A stretch of DNA of 64,000 nucleotides, taken from contig WTXI01000159.1 in the NCBI GenBank assembly GCA_022376515.1, positions 21,630-85,629 of the forward strand, written 5' to 3'. Positions 11,985 to 22,666 of the stretch are shown piece after piece (the stretch's first letter is position 1; each line of letters begins with the position of its first letter). The translations under genes were made by a program, and so were the position numbers. Source of the DNA: Lactifluus volemus. Its lineage: Eukaryota > Basidiomycota > Agaricomycetes > Russulales > Russulaceae. The notes beneath the pieces are model-generated. The model did not search any database. It saw nothing but the letters and a program-made list of their open reading frames with translations, and was not told where the DNA came from.

Positions 11985-13518
11985 AGTCACATGTATATAT
12001 GCAAACTCTGATTAGTGAATCCTTCGAATTCAGTTAGCACCAGTGAGGGTGTCTGAGGTATGACCAGCAGAGTCGTCTTTTCGATATTAGGTCAGGTACT
12101 GGTATTTCAAGTTGGTCATTGCATTAAAACACACGCATTCTCAGGCTTAAGGCGGTGTTGGTTTTTGTGTCTAGCGGCTCAGGTTTCCTTTCACGTTCTC
12201 GCTGAAGTCGCCGAGGGAATCAAGTATTTCGTCTGAGACATCATTTTCTGGCTCGCAGAAGATACTGCATCTGTCCAAAGACACCTAGAGATGCAGTGGC
12301 CTGTGCACCGAAGAATAACATGCGCTCGAGCCAGGTCTTCCCTGTGTCACGCAGTTCCGTGGCCACCCTGGTGAGCCACTTGCGGTTGCATCCCCAACGG
12401 GTGCACTTGAGGCTGGCGATGGCATCAGTGTGTTGCAGTGGGGACCCCAAGTATTAGCGTCATGGAATACCACTTATGAGCGATCGAGAAGTAAAGCTGC
12501 TAGTAGGGCTACAGAGAGCGTGTATCGGGCCAAGCGAGACAAGGGAAGGGGTGTGTGAGTCAGTTATGATCGCCATGATAGCCACCCGTGACATTGCACG
12601 ATGTAACTGCAGTGCAAGTGGTACTTTGTAAATGTCGTACCTTTCAATCACGATGCTGAATCACGCCTTCATGCCGCTGTAGGCCGTAGCTCTGGAAAAC
12701 CTGCCCCTCCGCCACACGATGAGTAGAAAAACTTGGCGCGCACGAAGGATCTGAACCTAGTTGTTCAGTTGCGCGCACTGATCCCATTCCCCATCGAACA
12801 TATTGAAAATCGACACAAACGCACCAAACGCCCCTTGCGCGCGTTGACGAAAAATACACCTACAACGTATTACTATCCTCCTCTCACACTGGCAAAGTCT
12901 TCATGGTAGTTGTGGCTAGTCGTGCCGTCTCGACCCAGCTGCCAGTCGGTGCTCCGGGCCGATGCTCAGGTCCGCGCCACAAATTCCCACAATGATGAGC
13001 GCGCGCGAGTTCCGAATTGGCGTCCAGAGGGGGATTGTCAAGATCGCCATCTCCCCGGTTCGATGGGATGTCACTGCCCTGCTGGCTCTTGTCTGAGTTG
13101 ACTCGGAAACGTTCTATTCGGCTCATGGATTCGCGCGGCGCCATTACCACTTGTGTAGCATGAAAGCCATAATTTTGCGGACTGTTTTTCGTTGAGGGAC
13201 GTGTGTCACTAATAACACGACAGCTCCGGATCCACATAGTGTCGCGTTCAAGCTTATTCTTATATATCTTCTCTCCCTCTTTGTCCATTTTTTTAGAGAT
13301 GCAAACTGAGTTACGTGTGGCTTCTTCGGACGTATGACGTAATTTCTGCTTCTTCAAGTTGCACTTGGCACTTGGACGAGTGAGGCTGGCAGTCTGGATG
13401 ATAATAACACAAATAAGAAAAGATTTCGCTAAGAAAGGTTTCTCAACCTGCTTTATACTTGCTTCATACCGCTTCTCTGCAAACCTTTTGCACACACCCA
13501 CACTTTGCTTTAAAAAAC
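11985..13518. other. Spacer type II, 5' part, first copy
   Basis: It matches 37757-39306 almost base for base, apart from small indels. Apart from the minus-strand remnant at 12241-12651 no gene is recognised. Just upstream of the ATG at 13519 is a pyrimidine- and A-rich stretch that probably contains the promoter and 5' UTR of that gene. A 214-codon minus-strand frame at 12884-13528 runs through this promoter-like region and is broken in the second copy, so it was not annotated. Confidence 0.5.
12241..12651 (-). pseudogene. Unidentified minus-strand gene remnant, copy 1
   Basis: Two minus-strand frames preserved in both spacer II copies (here and 38011-38422) read like protein: an upstream piece with ERYDIYKVPLALQLHRAM, and a downstream piece with LKCTRWGCNRKWLTRV and a tail ending GQMQYLLRARK. 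They sit in adjacent frames separated by stops, so this is either an undetected intron or a decayed gene. The layout (a helical piece, then a Cys-containing C terminus) is vaguely like basidiomycete BTB or F-box family proteins, but I cannot identify it. Worn versions of the Cys region also occur in spacer III near 17930 and 48550. Confidence 0.3.
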
Positions 13519-14525
13519 ATGTTGACATTCATGCTATCAGCTACTGTTAACCTCACTTCCAAACTTGCTCCGCATTCTTCGCCGCCCATTGGTTTTGTTG
13601 TTGAGGGCCCCAAGCAACATTATGATCGCGAGTTTTACAAGGAACTCGTCATGCGTCTCTATGCTGTCAAGGCTCAGAACCGCACTGTTTTCGGCCGCAT
13701 CCGGATCGCCGGCCTGGACGTCCTCGGTTGGTTTCTTCCTTTCAGTCCGCTCTGGGGAGTCCGTTAATCGCCGTAGGAAAAGCAAAAAACCTCTGGTTCA
13801 AGTCAATGCCACGCTGTCCCGCGCCAGTTGTCACTGCCCCTGAGGACTTTCACATCCCGCACATCTTTGTTACCGAAGAGACAAAGTCGCCATTGAATCC
13901 CATCCGCCGCCGTGCACGTGTCCAGATCCACAGGGGTGGATGCACCAACGTATACTCTAGTACACACGCATCGATGACTCTGGAAGATCCCGACAGTCTT
14001 GAGACAGCTGCCGATGACGACTGGTACCAGGACCAATATGACATCCTGGAAGAAAGTGACGACGCGTGGGGGCGTGGGGATTCGGAATACCACGCAATGC
14101 TGGTGGCGGAAGAGGAGGCTGACGACACCCTAAGCGACCCCGAGACTGAAAACGACAGCGCTTCAAGAAACGAGGAAGAGTTGGGAGACGACGATGACAT
14201 CTCCGAGCCAAGCATCTTGGAGGCCCATTGTGGTGATGGACCAAGCTACTTTTCTGCCGCAGGCCAAAGTAGCCCTTGGACGACGCCAAGCCCTACTTCT
14301 GTCTTCTTTTGCCCGCCGACGCCAGTATCAACTCTGGGAACATCCACGCCATCCGATGATGAGAGCGGGCCGAGCACGCCTCACTTTACGCCAGTGCTTA
14401 TGCACGAGTCCGCCTCTTACGAAGACGCACTCTTCTCCGAATTCAGCGCCATCACCCAGGTGGAAATCCATGATGACGGAGTGAGGGACGAATCGAAAAA
14501 CGTGCTTGCGCTTCATCGCATGTAG
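13519..14525 (+). CDS. Acidic low-complexity protein, function unknown (318 aa, two exons)
   Basis: Exon 1 is 13519-13726 and exon 2 is 13777-14525. The 50-nt intron (13727-13776) has GT..AG ends and a TTAAT branch point, and the join is in phase. The N-terminal 90 residues (with GFVVEGPKQHYDREFYKELV) look globular. The rest is acidic and rich in Ser, Pro and Thr (EEADDTLSDPETEND, EEELGDDDDISEPS), like a disordered PEST-type region. No known domain is recognised. The second copy at 39307 has a 58-codon in-frame deletion and a frameshift, so this is the intact one. It hitchhikes in the duplicated block between NLR genes; no functional link to them is shown. Confidence 0.75.
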
Positions 14526-15221
14526 TCAGCAGGGCGGTGTTGACGCGAGGTCTGGGGAGGGGATGGAAGTTACAACGGGGTGGTGACGCATCGGTGGCAT
14601 ATGGTTTCTAAGGGACAAGAGAAGTGGAAGTCAGCAAGGCAAGGTAGGGATTGTGACAGCTGACAGTGATCAGGGCGCACGACCAAGACACCGAAGGCAG
14701 GGCACTCGTAGCAATGCGTCAATGGACGTCTTTTAGCTGGACCAGCCGTCACATTTTCTGCCCAGCGCTCACCTTTCGAAGCCTAAAGTTCCGCATGCGA
14801 CTTCAAAACGTTCATACACGCCTTGGGGAAGGAGGTGGATTGGGTTGCGTGAGGTCGGCAGGCTTTTTTCCCTACGGGGTTTTTTTAACGCCCCGATCTA
14901 TGACCGCGGTGGTGTTGTGCCAGTGATACTGTACAGTACTGCATGCTAAAGCACGAGGGGGCGGAGGTGAGTTTGTAATTTGTGATGAGAGGAAGATTTG
15001 TCGACCCTCAGCCATCTAATTGAGACTCCGCTCAAACTTTCATTGAACAAATTCATTCCTCGACGCCGTCGACGACAACGAACACAACTTCAAGATACTT
15101 TCATGCGTCCGTGTGTTAGACTTTACGGTGCTGGATGCACCATCACTGGCTTGACAATTTCTGCAACGGGACTCTCAAGGAATGTGGGACTCATCTGACA
15201 TTGTTCATCCCAGTTTGAATC
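14526..15221. other. Intergenic, no gene seen
   Basis: It is conserved with 40130-40810. It contains the 3' flank of the acidic gene and the upstream part of the eL14 pseudogene, whose first coding exon could not be located. A T-rich tract around 14865-14887 is present in both copies. Confidence 0.4.
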
Positions 15222-15727
15222 AAACTTTGCTCGCTTCGCAGAGGTTGGCCGGGGTAAGTTGGGACTCCTTTCATTTCCCGTTCCACCAACTTGAACGTGG
15301 ACAGTCGTGCTTCTCGAGGCTGGCCCCCATGCAGGCCACATAGTTGTCATTGCTGAAATAATCGACCACAACAAGGTGAGCATATCACTGCTGATCACCG
15401 CTGTTCACGTTTCCTTACTCTTGATACTCAGGAAGTCATCGACGGCCCAACAACGGGCGTTCCGCGTCAGGCCTTTCCCTATCGCCACCTCACCCTCACA
15501 CCCCTCACCGTTCCAAAACTTCCACGCAGCGCCAGCTCTGGCATTGTGAAGAAATACGTCGAAAAGCTGAGGTCGTTGCTAAATGGGAATCAACGGTATG
15601 GGCGAAGAAGCGTGCTGCGGCAGAGAAGCGGCGAACACTCACCGACTTTGAGCGCTTCCAGGTCATGGCGCACAAAAAGTCACGGCGTGATAAGGTGCGC
15701 GAGGTACTCAAGGCCGCCAAGGCATGA
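15222..15727 (+). pseudogene. RPL14: Ribosomal protein eL14 (RPL14) pseudogene, copy 1
   Basis: Three exon pieces encode most of cytosolic large-subunit protein eL14: 15222-15253 (FARFAEVGR), 15305-15375 (VVLLEAGPHAGHI..IAEIIDHN) and 15432-15727 (EVIDGPTTGVPRQAFPYRHL, then WAKKRAAAEKRRTLTDFERF and the KKSRRDK tail). Introns 15254-15304 and 15376-15431 have GT..AG ends, so it is a duplicated genomic copy, not a retrocopy. Just after KKYVEK, near 15565, one base is missing (four A where five are needed). This shifts the frame; the same loss is in copy 2, so it predates the block duplication. The ATG exon is not found. The functional eL14 must be elsewhere in the genome. Confidence 0.85.
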
Positions 15728-16270
15728 ACCTTCAGAGGGACATCAGGGTGACTGGCTGGAGTGTTTGGGGTGTCGTAGCTGTGTGACTTTACACCGAGCC
15801 CGACGCGTAAAGAGCATACAATGGCCAGCTGCACGGCTGGCCTTACACCACCATCTGTTGTTCCCATCCATCAGTTTCGTAGGACTACCCTCACAGTCAT
15901 CCTAAACGCCTACTATATAGCTTATGAGATTTCAATGTATTTAAAGACCTCCAAATTGTGAGGCCATGGAGCAGCGAGGCATCGCCAACTGTCTCTTCCT
16001 CCCTTCCACCTATCAATCCGCGCGTCACACTGCCTGCGCAACAGCAGGTTGCGTGTAGCCCATCGGCCATTCGAACGCGTCCGCAACTCGGCTCCTGGGT
16101 CGCACCCGTCATCACAGCACAGTATTTAGCATCCATTTACAGGCAGTGACGCCTCTATGAATTCACGCGGCACCAATTGTGATAGCTCCACAACCGTAGG
16201 GGTAAAATAATGGTATGCAATTCGGATATTTGAAATACAGAGTTCGGGTGAATGCGAGTTACCGCTAGGG
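15728..16270. other. Intergenic, no gene seen
   Basis: It is conserved with 41311-41826. It lies between the convergent 3' ends of the eL14 and MFS pseudogenes. No open frame of interest and no repeat was noticed. Confidence 0.4.
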
Positions 16271-16930
16271 TTACTTGCCATGCCCGTGCTTGCATGTGTG
16301 GCTCGGTAGCTGAGCGGCGACGCAGAGCGCGACACAGACGAATGCGAGGAGCACGACATAGACAAAATTCCCACTCAAGACATCATTCGCGAGCGAGAAC
16401 GCAAACAGCGATGCGGTGGCCGCGGGCCCGACTGTGCGCTGGAAAGCAACCACGCATGGTCTGGGCGAGGCCGATCATTGAGCCAAGCGAACGCTTGTTC
16501 GGCGCTGCTGCCGTTATGAACATGAATACCGAGCCTTTACGCACCAAATATATTCAGTGACGGGGCGTCGCGGACGCGAAAACGATGCACTCAATCCCAT
16601 GTCGGTTATGCAAATTGACGACAGTTGAGGAGCCATTCGGTCGCGTTGGCGCCGTCATGGCCACGGCTGATATAGCGCGCCGCCAGATTCTCGAACGGGA
16701 ACATGGTGTAGATGATCAGGTATGCAGCCATTCAAGTGAGGACTACGCGTCCTGGACCGAGACGCGCGACGAAGCGCGGGAAGAAGACGAATTGGAGAAT
16801 GCCATTCAGGCATCCAGCCACATGCCGATATACGCGGGACTAAGATCGAGCCCGCCCAAATCTATCGGCATTGACCAGACAAGTGGGACAAGGGCCATCG
16901 CCGACATTTCGAGCAATGCGCGGCGCAAAA
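16271..16930 (-). pseudogene. MFS multidrug-transporter pseudogene (C-terminal part), copy 1
   Basis: On the minus strand, pieces in different frames line up in order with the C-terminal half of fungal major facilitator drug transporters. They are MALVPLVWSMPIDLGGLDLS, GILQFVFFPRF, a membrane stretch AAYLIIYTMFPFENLAAR, AAPNKRSLGS, RTVGPAATASLFAFSL, and a final hydrophobic segment ending VAAQLP. The signature APNKRSLG followed by GLAQT and the RxxGPA motif is typical of these transporters (family knowledge). Frames shift at least at the PAYIGMW/LNGIL junction and between GLAQT and RTVGPA, and a stop interrupts before AAYLI. The N-terminal half is absent. The same lesions recur at 41827-42470. 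Confidence 0.75.
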
Positions 16931-17260
16931 TAATTTGGAATTCAAGTTGCCAGAGGTGTCAAGTATTGTTTTTTGTTTGTTCCCAATGAAGCACGAGGCT
17001 GCCAAGAGCAACTTGAACATGAGGCATGAGGCAGCGGTGCCAGTGCTTATCTCAACTTCTCACTTCACTCCACGATAGCTCTCCCACAACCGAATACGTA
17101 TGCCAACGCCTTTCACACCTGATGCCGATGTTCCTGTTAACCATTACTATAGCCAAGATCCTCCAAACTCCGGAATCGGGTACATCTGTCACTTCATCTT
17201 CGTTTTCGATTCTAGTATTTACTCAGATAATTGCCCCTGATTAGCGCGATCAGTAACCAG
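16931..17260. other. Conserved block upstream of NLR copy C
   Basis: From about 16970 this corresponds to the promoter-proximal block found before the other NLR copies. The conserved ATGGCTC (as near 22480) is ATAGCTC here. Confidence 0.45.
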
Positions 17261-17806
17261 GGCAGCGAAATGCAATCGAGTATACCCCAGATCGAGGTCA
17301 CTGGTACCTGTCTTAGTAATTCTACTCTGATCAGTACTAAATCTCTCCCTCTTGCCAGTCATAAGGGCGCACAATCTTCCTCGTCTTAAAGTCCTCCCGG
17401 GTAAAGAGAGACAGTTTTATGTTACAGTGGCGAACGGGAAGAATACATGGCAGACACGATCGAGGCTGAGCGTGGCACAGCACGTGGAGTGGAACGAAAA
17501 AGTTGATACATTGTGAGAGCTGCCAGTGTCGGATTTATATACCCAGGTCCAACTGACTCTCCTGCAGTGCTTTACCACCTCTCTTCGGTATTACAATATC
17601 TCTTTATGCGAAGAGGACCGTGTGGACAGACATCCTTATCGGAAGGCAGGAGATCACCTGCGAAGCTCGACGCGGTCCGTCTATTCCTTCGAATTCTTAC
17701 TCGTGCGCTTGCTGAGCGTCCTACATGTAGAACTCGAGATTATCTTCAGCAGTGGCGATGGACATAGGAGACACTTAAGAGAGCCGGCCACACTCCTATT
17801 GACTAT
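17261..17806 (+). pseudogene. NLR copy C, truncated to its C2 exons
   Basis: It keeps exon 1 (17261-17303, ATG at 17270), exon 2 (17359-17512), exon 3 (17568-17674) and the first 76 bases of exon 4 (17731-17806), with intact splice sites and phases. Homology to NLR copies then stops at 17806 and spacer III sequence matching about 48425 begins. So the helical region, NACHT and WD40 parts and the start of the spacer were removed by one deletion of roughly 5 kb relative to F. The remaining C2-like unit is in frame up to the break. It is either a dead fragment or, less likely, a source of a short C2-only protein. No promoter damage was identified. Confidence 0.85.
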
Positions 17807-19499
17807 ACGGTCACCGATAACACGTACCTGTCCGCTCCCAAGGCACGGATCTGGTCCAGAATTCGGAAGCCCTGCATGGAGAAAATGTGAGCAAGGTTCA
17901 GTCATTAGCCGTCTTCTATATTGATTATTTAAGGTGCGAATTGCACTACGCCCGAGCCAGGTCTCGGAGTTCCGTAGCCACCTGGCCTGCGCCTGCACCT
18001 TCAACGAGTGCTCTTGAGGCTAGCCATAGCATCGGTACGTTGAGGGACGTCAAGTGTTAGTATCACGGAGTGCAATTTATGAGTGGTCCAGAAATCAAGC
18101 TAGGGCAACAAAGAGCATGTATCGTGTACGCGTCGGTATGACAACTGCACTTTGTATTTGGATGACATGACAATAACACAAGGAATTGACGGACGAGTGG
18201 CTAGAGAAACGGAAGGTAAGGATGACTGCAGAAGAAATGAGAGGGGCGGTGGGACCAGGCACCGAGCGCTCCTCTTCCTCCTATCCATTCACAGAGCCAA
18301 TTCTTATTGTCTCTAAAGTCTTGTCAAACCTCCCAAGATGCCCCCAGGTTTCTGAGAACAAGTAATCACTGAGGTCCAGTGAACGAAAAGCTGCTTGGAG
18401 TACAACTTGAAGTTACTGCCCAGTCGGGACCACGCGTCAGAAATGAGAGCTGTAGTGGACAGCAAACAGACTCTAACCATGAGGATAGAAATACTGTCAG
18501 GGATAGTATATGCAGATGGTTTGAGGGCCATGTCGATCTTTGAGACCGGACACTTGACCGGACATGAGTTGACGAACCGGAGGTGTAATACGGGTATGTG
18601 CGTTGACACGTGGTGTGTGAGGTCACGGTCACGTTATTGGTTGGTGGAGACCAATCGCAGTTCTTCCTGATGAGCAGGTAACACGATGCTTGTCTGATAC
18701 AAATCATGGCTGGATAAAGGCCTTGTTACCTTTCATTTCACTTCACACATCTCCTCAAGCGAAATGTTTAGTGACCAGGGAGTGACGTGGCACAATGTAT
18801 GTGGTTTTCGCACCGCCATGAACATCGAGTACGCACAGACACCTACTCAGTACCGGTGACCAAGGGTCGGAGTCGGGCATGGCCATGTACGTAGTGTTTA
18901 TATTTCTTTCAACCGGCGGGATCCTCAAGGCGGATACTAGGCCGTCATTCTTTCCCAAGCGGCTTTGGGCGCCTCGACGGGCGAGAATAAAATGGTGATA
19001 ATGTGGCCGTTGCGCGACGAGCGTGGCTCCTACACCCCCGTGACGCTCTCGCAGCTCAAGGTGCCATTTGAGAGTGTGCCAAAACTCGACCCGAGCCCTC
19101 CTTTTACTGTTACACTTGACCCCAAGGCATCGTCGAGCTCGCTTACGGTCCAGCTTTGATCTGATTTGTGATGTGTGACACCCGATGATGTGGCCTTCAT
19201 AGGTCACAGAAGAGCACCTTCAAATGACATTCAAAGGTATGGACTCCGGATTTGGGTGCTTGAGGCTCACAAGCTGTTCTGTCGTTGCACAGGTCCCTCC
19301 GGAAAATTCAAGACTTCATCTAAAGTGTTCATCGCAAGTTAGGGCGCGTCCATGCTCAAAGTGACCCACATGGGCGCTTGTGATGATCAGCTGCCCATCC
19401 CCAAGACGTCAGCGTTCCCCCCTTCGGCCCTCCAACACCTCCCACCGTACCATCGCATCACAATACTCCCTGGCAAGCGCGGTTGCTCTATGGCACGGA

Positions 19500-20310
19500 C
19501 CTAGGCCGGCGTATCGAGCGACCCTCCAGTATCTAGGGTAGCGGCTTTGTCAGCACATCGCGGGCAATGCAAGACCACGATCCCCCACGTTGATGGGTTT
19601 GGCGATGAAATGTTAATGTGTTTGGTTCTATCTCACTAGTTATCGTCAGTGGCGAGCTTCAGTGCGCCTGGTAGTCGTAGAGTAGCATAATTGTGTTATG
19701 AAGTGATGGATACAAATTCTCCTGCTATGCGAGAAGTCAGACAGCCCCCTTTTCAGCGTGCGTCGCCATCACATCCTGACTCTGCAGTTGAGAGTGTCAC
19801 AAAATCCTGCTCATGTGAACTCCGAGGACCGCCCTTAGTTCAATAGCAAATGCATGCCCAAACATGGTGCGCTGGTGCAGCTGCATGCTAGTAGCACCGT
19901 TGGCGTCTGTGCAGTCTTACAAGTCATGGCATCTCCGCTGAAGGTGAGTTCAAGGTCTTTGGTGCCAGAAAGGTAGCAGAAGATCCGCTTGATTTCCGAT
20001 GGTGCTCCCCCAGATTATCGAGGAACTGAGATTAGGTGAATCTATGTCTGGTCGAGTGGCTACCGCAGCGTGCATGAGACTCCCGGAGACCGCCTTGGCG
20101 GCCTCGCGGTACCATGAATCCTTCTTTCTGGTAACGTGGGATGGATCTGAGGGGATGCCGTCCTTCGAATAAACTGCGCTCGGCAGCATGGGAGTTTTCT
20201 GCAGCATCAATATATTTCGTATCTGCGCACGGAAAACGCCCAGGTCTGCCTGTGTGAGGCACAAACCGAAATCTGTGAGAACCCTCAAAAGTGGTGCGTA
20301 CCGCTTTGAC
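19500..20310 (-). mobile_element. Degenerate Ty1/copia pol remnant in spacer III, copy 1
   Basis: On the minus strand, LTDFGLCLTQAD (near 20280), AAENSHAAERSL, SLMHAAVATRPDID (near 20060) and weak RNase H pieces follow one another in broken frames. This matches the copia remnant in spacer I and its partner at 50140-51020. No terminal repeats are seen. Confidence 0.65.
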
Positions 20311-21353
20311 CAGTCTGTTTCAGGCGGTAAACTGCAAGTGTGTCAGTGGATTCTTCAAACACCTGCGCGATGTATGCATCCGTCTCCCGCTGGTAGCAAT
20401 TGAATCGTTTCAACATAGGACAAAGCCAGATGAAGGGCCTACTACATGTATGTGTAAAATGTCACATATTTTTGGCAGTTCCACATCTTTTAGTTTGGAG
20501 GACTGGAGGTAGATGCCACTTGATGTGTCCGCAGGGCATGTAACGGCAGTGACTACGCGTTTGTGCATATATACAGAAAACCATGCTGTGAAAGCTGGCG
20601 GGGACGACCACATGGCACATGATGAGGCAAAACGGTTAATTGTAACGACTCTACTAGAGGTACTGTGCAAGCTCAGCCTTTCGTTTAGAAGGAAAACGAG
20701 GTCGTTAGGTAGCGTACATTACATCTCGATGTCTGTTCCGAATAAAGCCCACTCTCTTCGTCTCCCACTGGCTCCCGTGATTGAGATCGTTAGGTAGTCA
20801 TCTAGCAAACCCATTTCCAGGCGACATGTCCCATCACCTTTTCCCTTCTGTAGTTGCTCGCGCTGCTAATGTCAATGCTGAGACTCGGAGTGGGCAGCTC
20901 TTAGCTGTTGCGGGTGACGGAGTACAGTAGGAGGGTCAGACAGGCGCTCCGTGATTTTGCTAAACTCCGACATCCGCCTCCTGGTCCTCCCATCTCCGCG
21001 TCCAATGCTCTCTTATTTCTTTCCTAGTCTCACTCACCAGTTGCTTGCTGTTCATTTAGTTAGTCATCGAGTCACCCAGTCACCCCAACCTTCCTTCCTT
21101 CTTATAAAACCACCTTCATCGGCGTCGCCACCCCAAATTCTAGATATCCACTTTCGTACTGACCTAACTCTGAACAAAAGAAAGAGGCACTCGCAAGAAT
21201 GGGAGGGAGCACAGAATGCTACGTATAAGGGGTCAACATGCACGGCTACGATGTCTGCGCGAAGATTCTTCCTCTCTGCAGTCTGTGGGCTCCGATTTGT
21301 CAAGGTATCCACCTGAAGGGTCACCGTACAGCATTTTTCGCTAGAGCATAGTT

Positions 21354-22078
21354 TATTGTATTTTTCAAATAAGTTGCCAAATGAAAAATAAATTTAAAAA
21401 CACTAAAAATTCGGAATGTGTATATCTCGCTGAAACCTCAACATATCGAGGTCGGAGGGGTATTAAAATGATCGGAATTTTTGATAGAATAGTTCTATTA
21501 AGGACCGAGGGGGGAAATTTTGTATTTAGGAAAATCCAAATTTCGGAGGAGGTGACCATATCACAACCTCCTCTACAGGCTCCACCGAGTCCTCCCCCTT
21601 ATAATTTGACAATGCCAGCTCAAATAAGTCCCCTTAACCATAATCGAAGGTACCGATAGGGCCATGTGAAGTTGGGGCTGTTGGGCAATCAAGTTTAAGG
21701 TCACGTGTTCGGCGCTTAGATTACCCAAGATAGTAGTCGGCATCAAATTGATTGCCCAACCCCATGTGGCCCTATCGGTACCTTCAGTTATGGTTAAGGG
21801 ATATCATTAGGACTTATTTGAGCTGCTATTGTCAAATTATAAGGGGGTGGAGCCCGTAGAGGAGGTTGTGATATGGTCTCCTCCTCTGAAATTTGGATTT
21901 TCTTAAATATAAATTTTCCTCCCTCGGTCCTTAATAGAACTATTCTATCAAAAATTCCGATCATTTTGATACCTCTCCGACGTCGAAATGTTGAGGTTTC
22001 GGCGAGATATACACATTTCGAATTTCTAGTTTTTTTAAATTTATTTTTCATTTGGCAACTTATTTGAAAAATACAATA
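21354..22078. mobile_element. Foldback/MITE-like DNA element with long inverted arms and TA target duplication
   Basis: The two ends are inverted copies: the left begins TTGTATTTTTCAAATAAG and the right ends with its reverse complement. Pairing continues with mismatches for about 300 bases on each side, around a central region of about 100 bases. The element is flanked by TA on both sides (21354-21355 and 22077-22078). The paralogous spacer III copy reads AGTTTAAGGC at 52005-52014 with a single TA (52008-52009), an exact empty site. TA duplication fits Tc1/mariner-class transposition (established knowledge). No transposase is encoded; open frames on both strands merely read through the arms. 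It inserted after the duplication, or was lost cleanly from the other copy. Confidence 0.9.
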
Positions 22079-22386
22079 AGGCATGGCCCAAGGCAGTCTT
22101 TCAGTATCTTCATCGTATACGAGACTATGTTGTTGGCTGTCATAATTCATATTTCTTTTCTTAATTTTCCACGCCTTGTAAAGTACCATACCACACTTGT
22201 TTATAAGGCTACTCGTACTATATAAGATCTGGCTTTGACCTCGCAAGCATCCCCCGGATCCCCGGATCTTCAGCCAAATGGCCCTTGCATATGCCAGCGT
22301 GCGAGTAAGAACGTGCTCTGGCATAATTCCAGCAAATTGGCTTATTCGTGTCAGCGCGCTTCCACTGGCAGGTGTCAACGTAACTA

Positions 22387-22666
22387 TTGTTGGTTGTTTG
22401 CCCAACGATGAAGCGCCCTCCGAGTCGGGGCTGCCAACAGCAGCGCCAGTGCTTGTCTCAACTTCTCACTTCAGTCTACGATGGCTCTTCCACAACCGAA
22501 TTCGTATGTCAACGTCTTTCACACCCGATGCCAATACTCCCGTTAACCATTACTACAGCCCAGATCCTCAAACACCCCGAATCGGGTACATCAGTCACTT
22601 CATCATCGGTTTCGATTCTAGTATGTACTCAGATAATTCCCTTTGATTAGCGCGATCAACGATCAG
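22387..22666 (+). other. Candidate 5' exons or leader of NLR copy D
   Basis: Two intron-like segments, 22504-22558 (GTATGT..CTACAG, branch TTAAC) and 22621-22666 (GTATGT..GATCAG), sit directly before the C2 exon. Removing both joins a frame ending FHNRI to one containing PESGTSVTSSS and then to the C2 exon without a stop. Copies B, E and G have equivalent sites. No start codon is shared in this frame, so the assignment remains tentative. Confidence 0.4.

Larger units (their letters stand above)
17807..22666. other. Spacer type III, first copy
   Basis: This 4.9-kb spacer matches 48425-52576, except for the foldback element at 21354-22078 and small indels. It is also recognisably related to spacer I (for instance 18100-18300 to 1910-2100, and 20700-21330 to 30820-31640), so the spacers share an ancestor. 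It contains a copia remnant at 19500-20310 and, near its end, the conserved 5' block of gene D with two candidate introns. A 64-codon frame at 18965-19159 is matched only by a broken frame in the other copies. No intact gene was found. Confidence 0.6.

Noticed and set aside
12884..13528. Minus-strand 214-codon frame
   Set aside because: It covers the likely promoter of the acidic gene and is broken in the second copy at 38683-39316.
21794..22405. Minus-strand 203-codon frame in the foldback element
   Set aside because: It reads through the inverted arm into flanking DNA; a similar frame occurs on the other arm, no transposase motif is present, and the flanking part is absent from the empty site.
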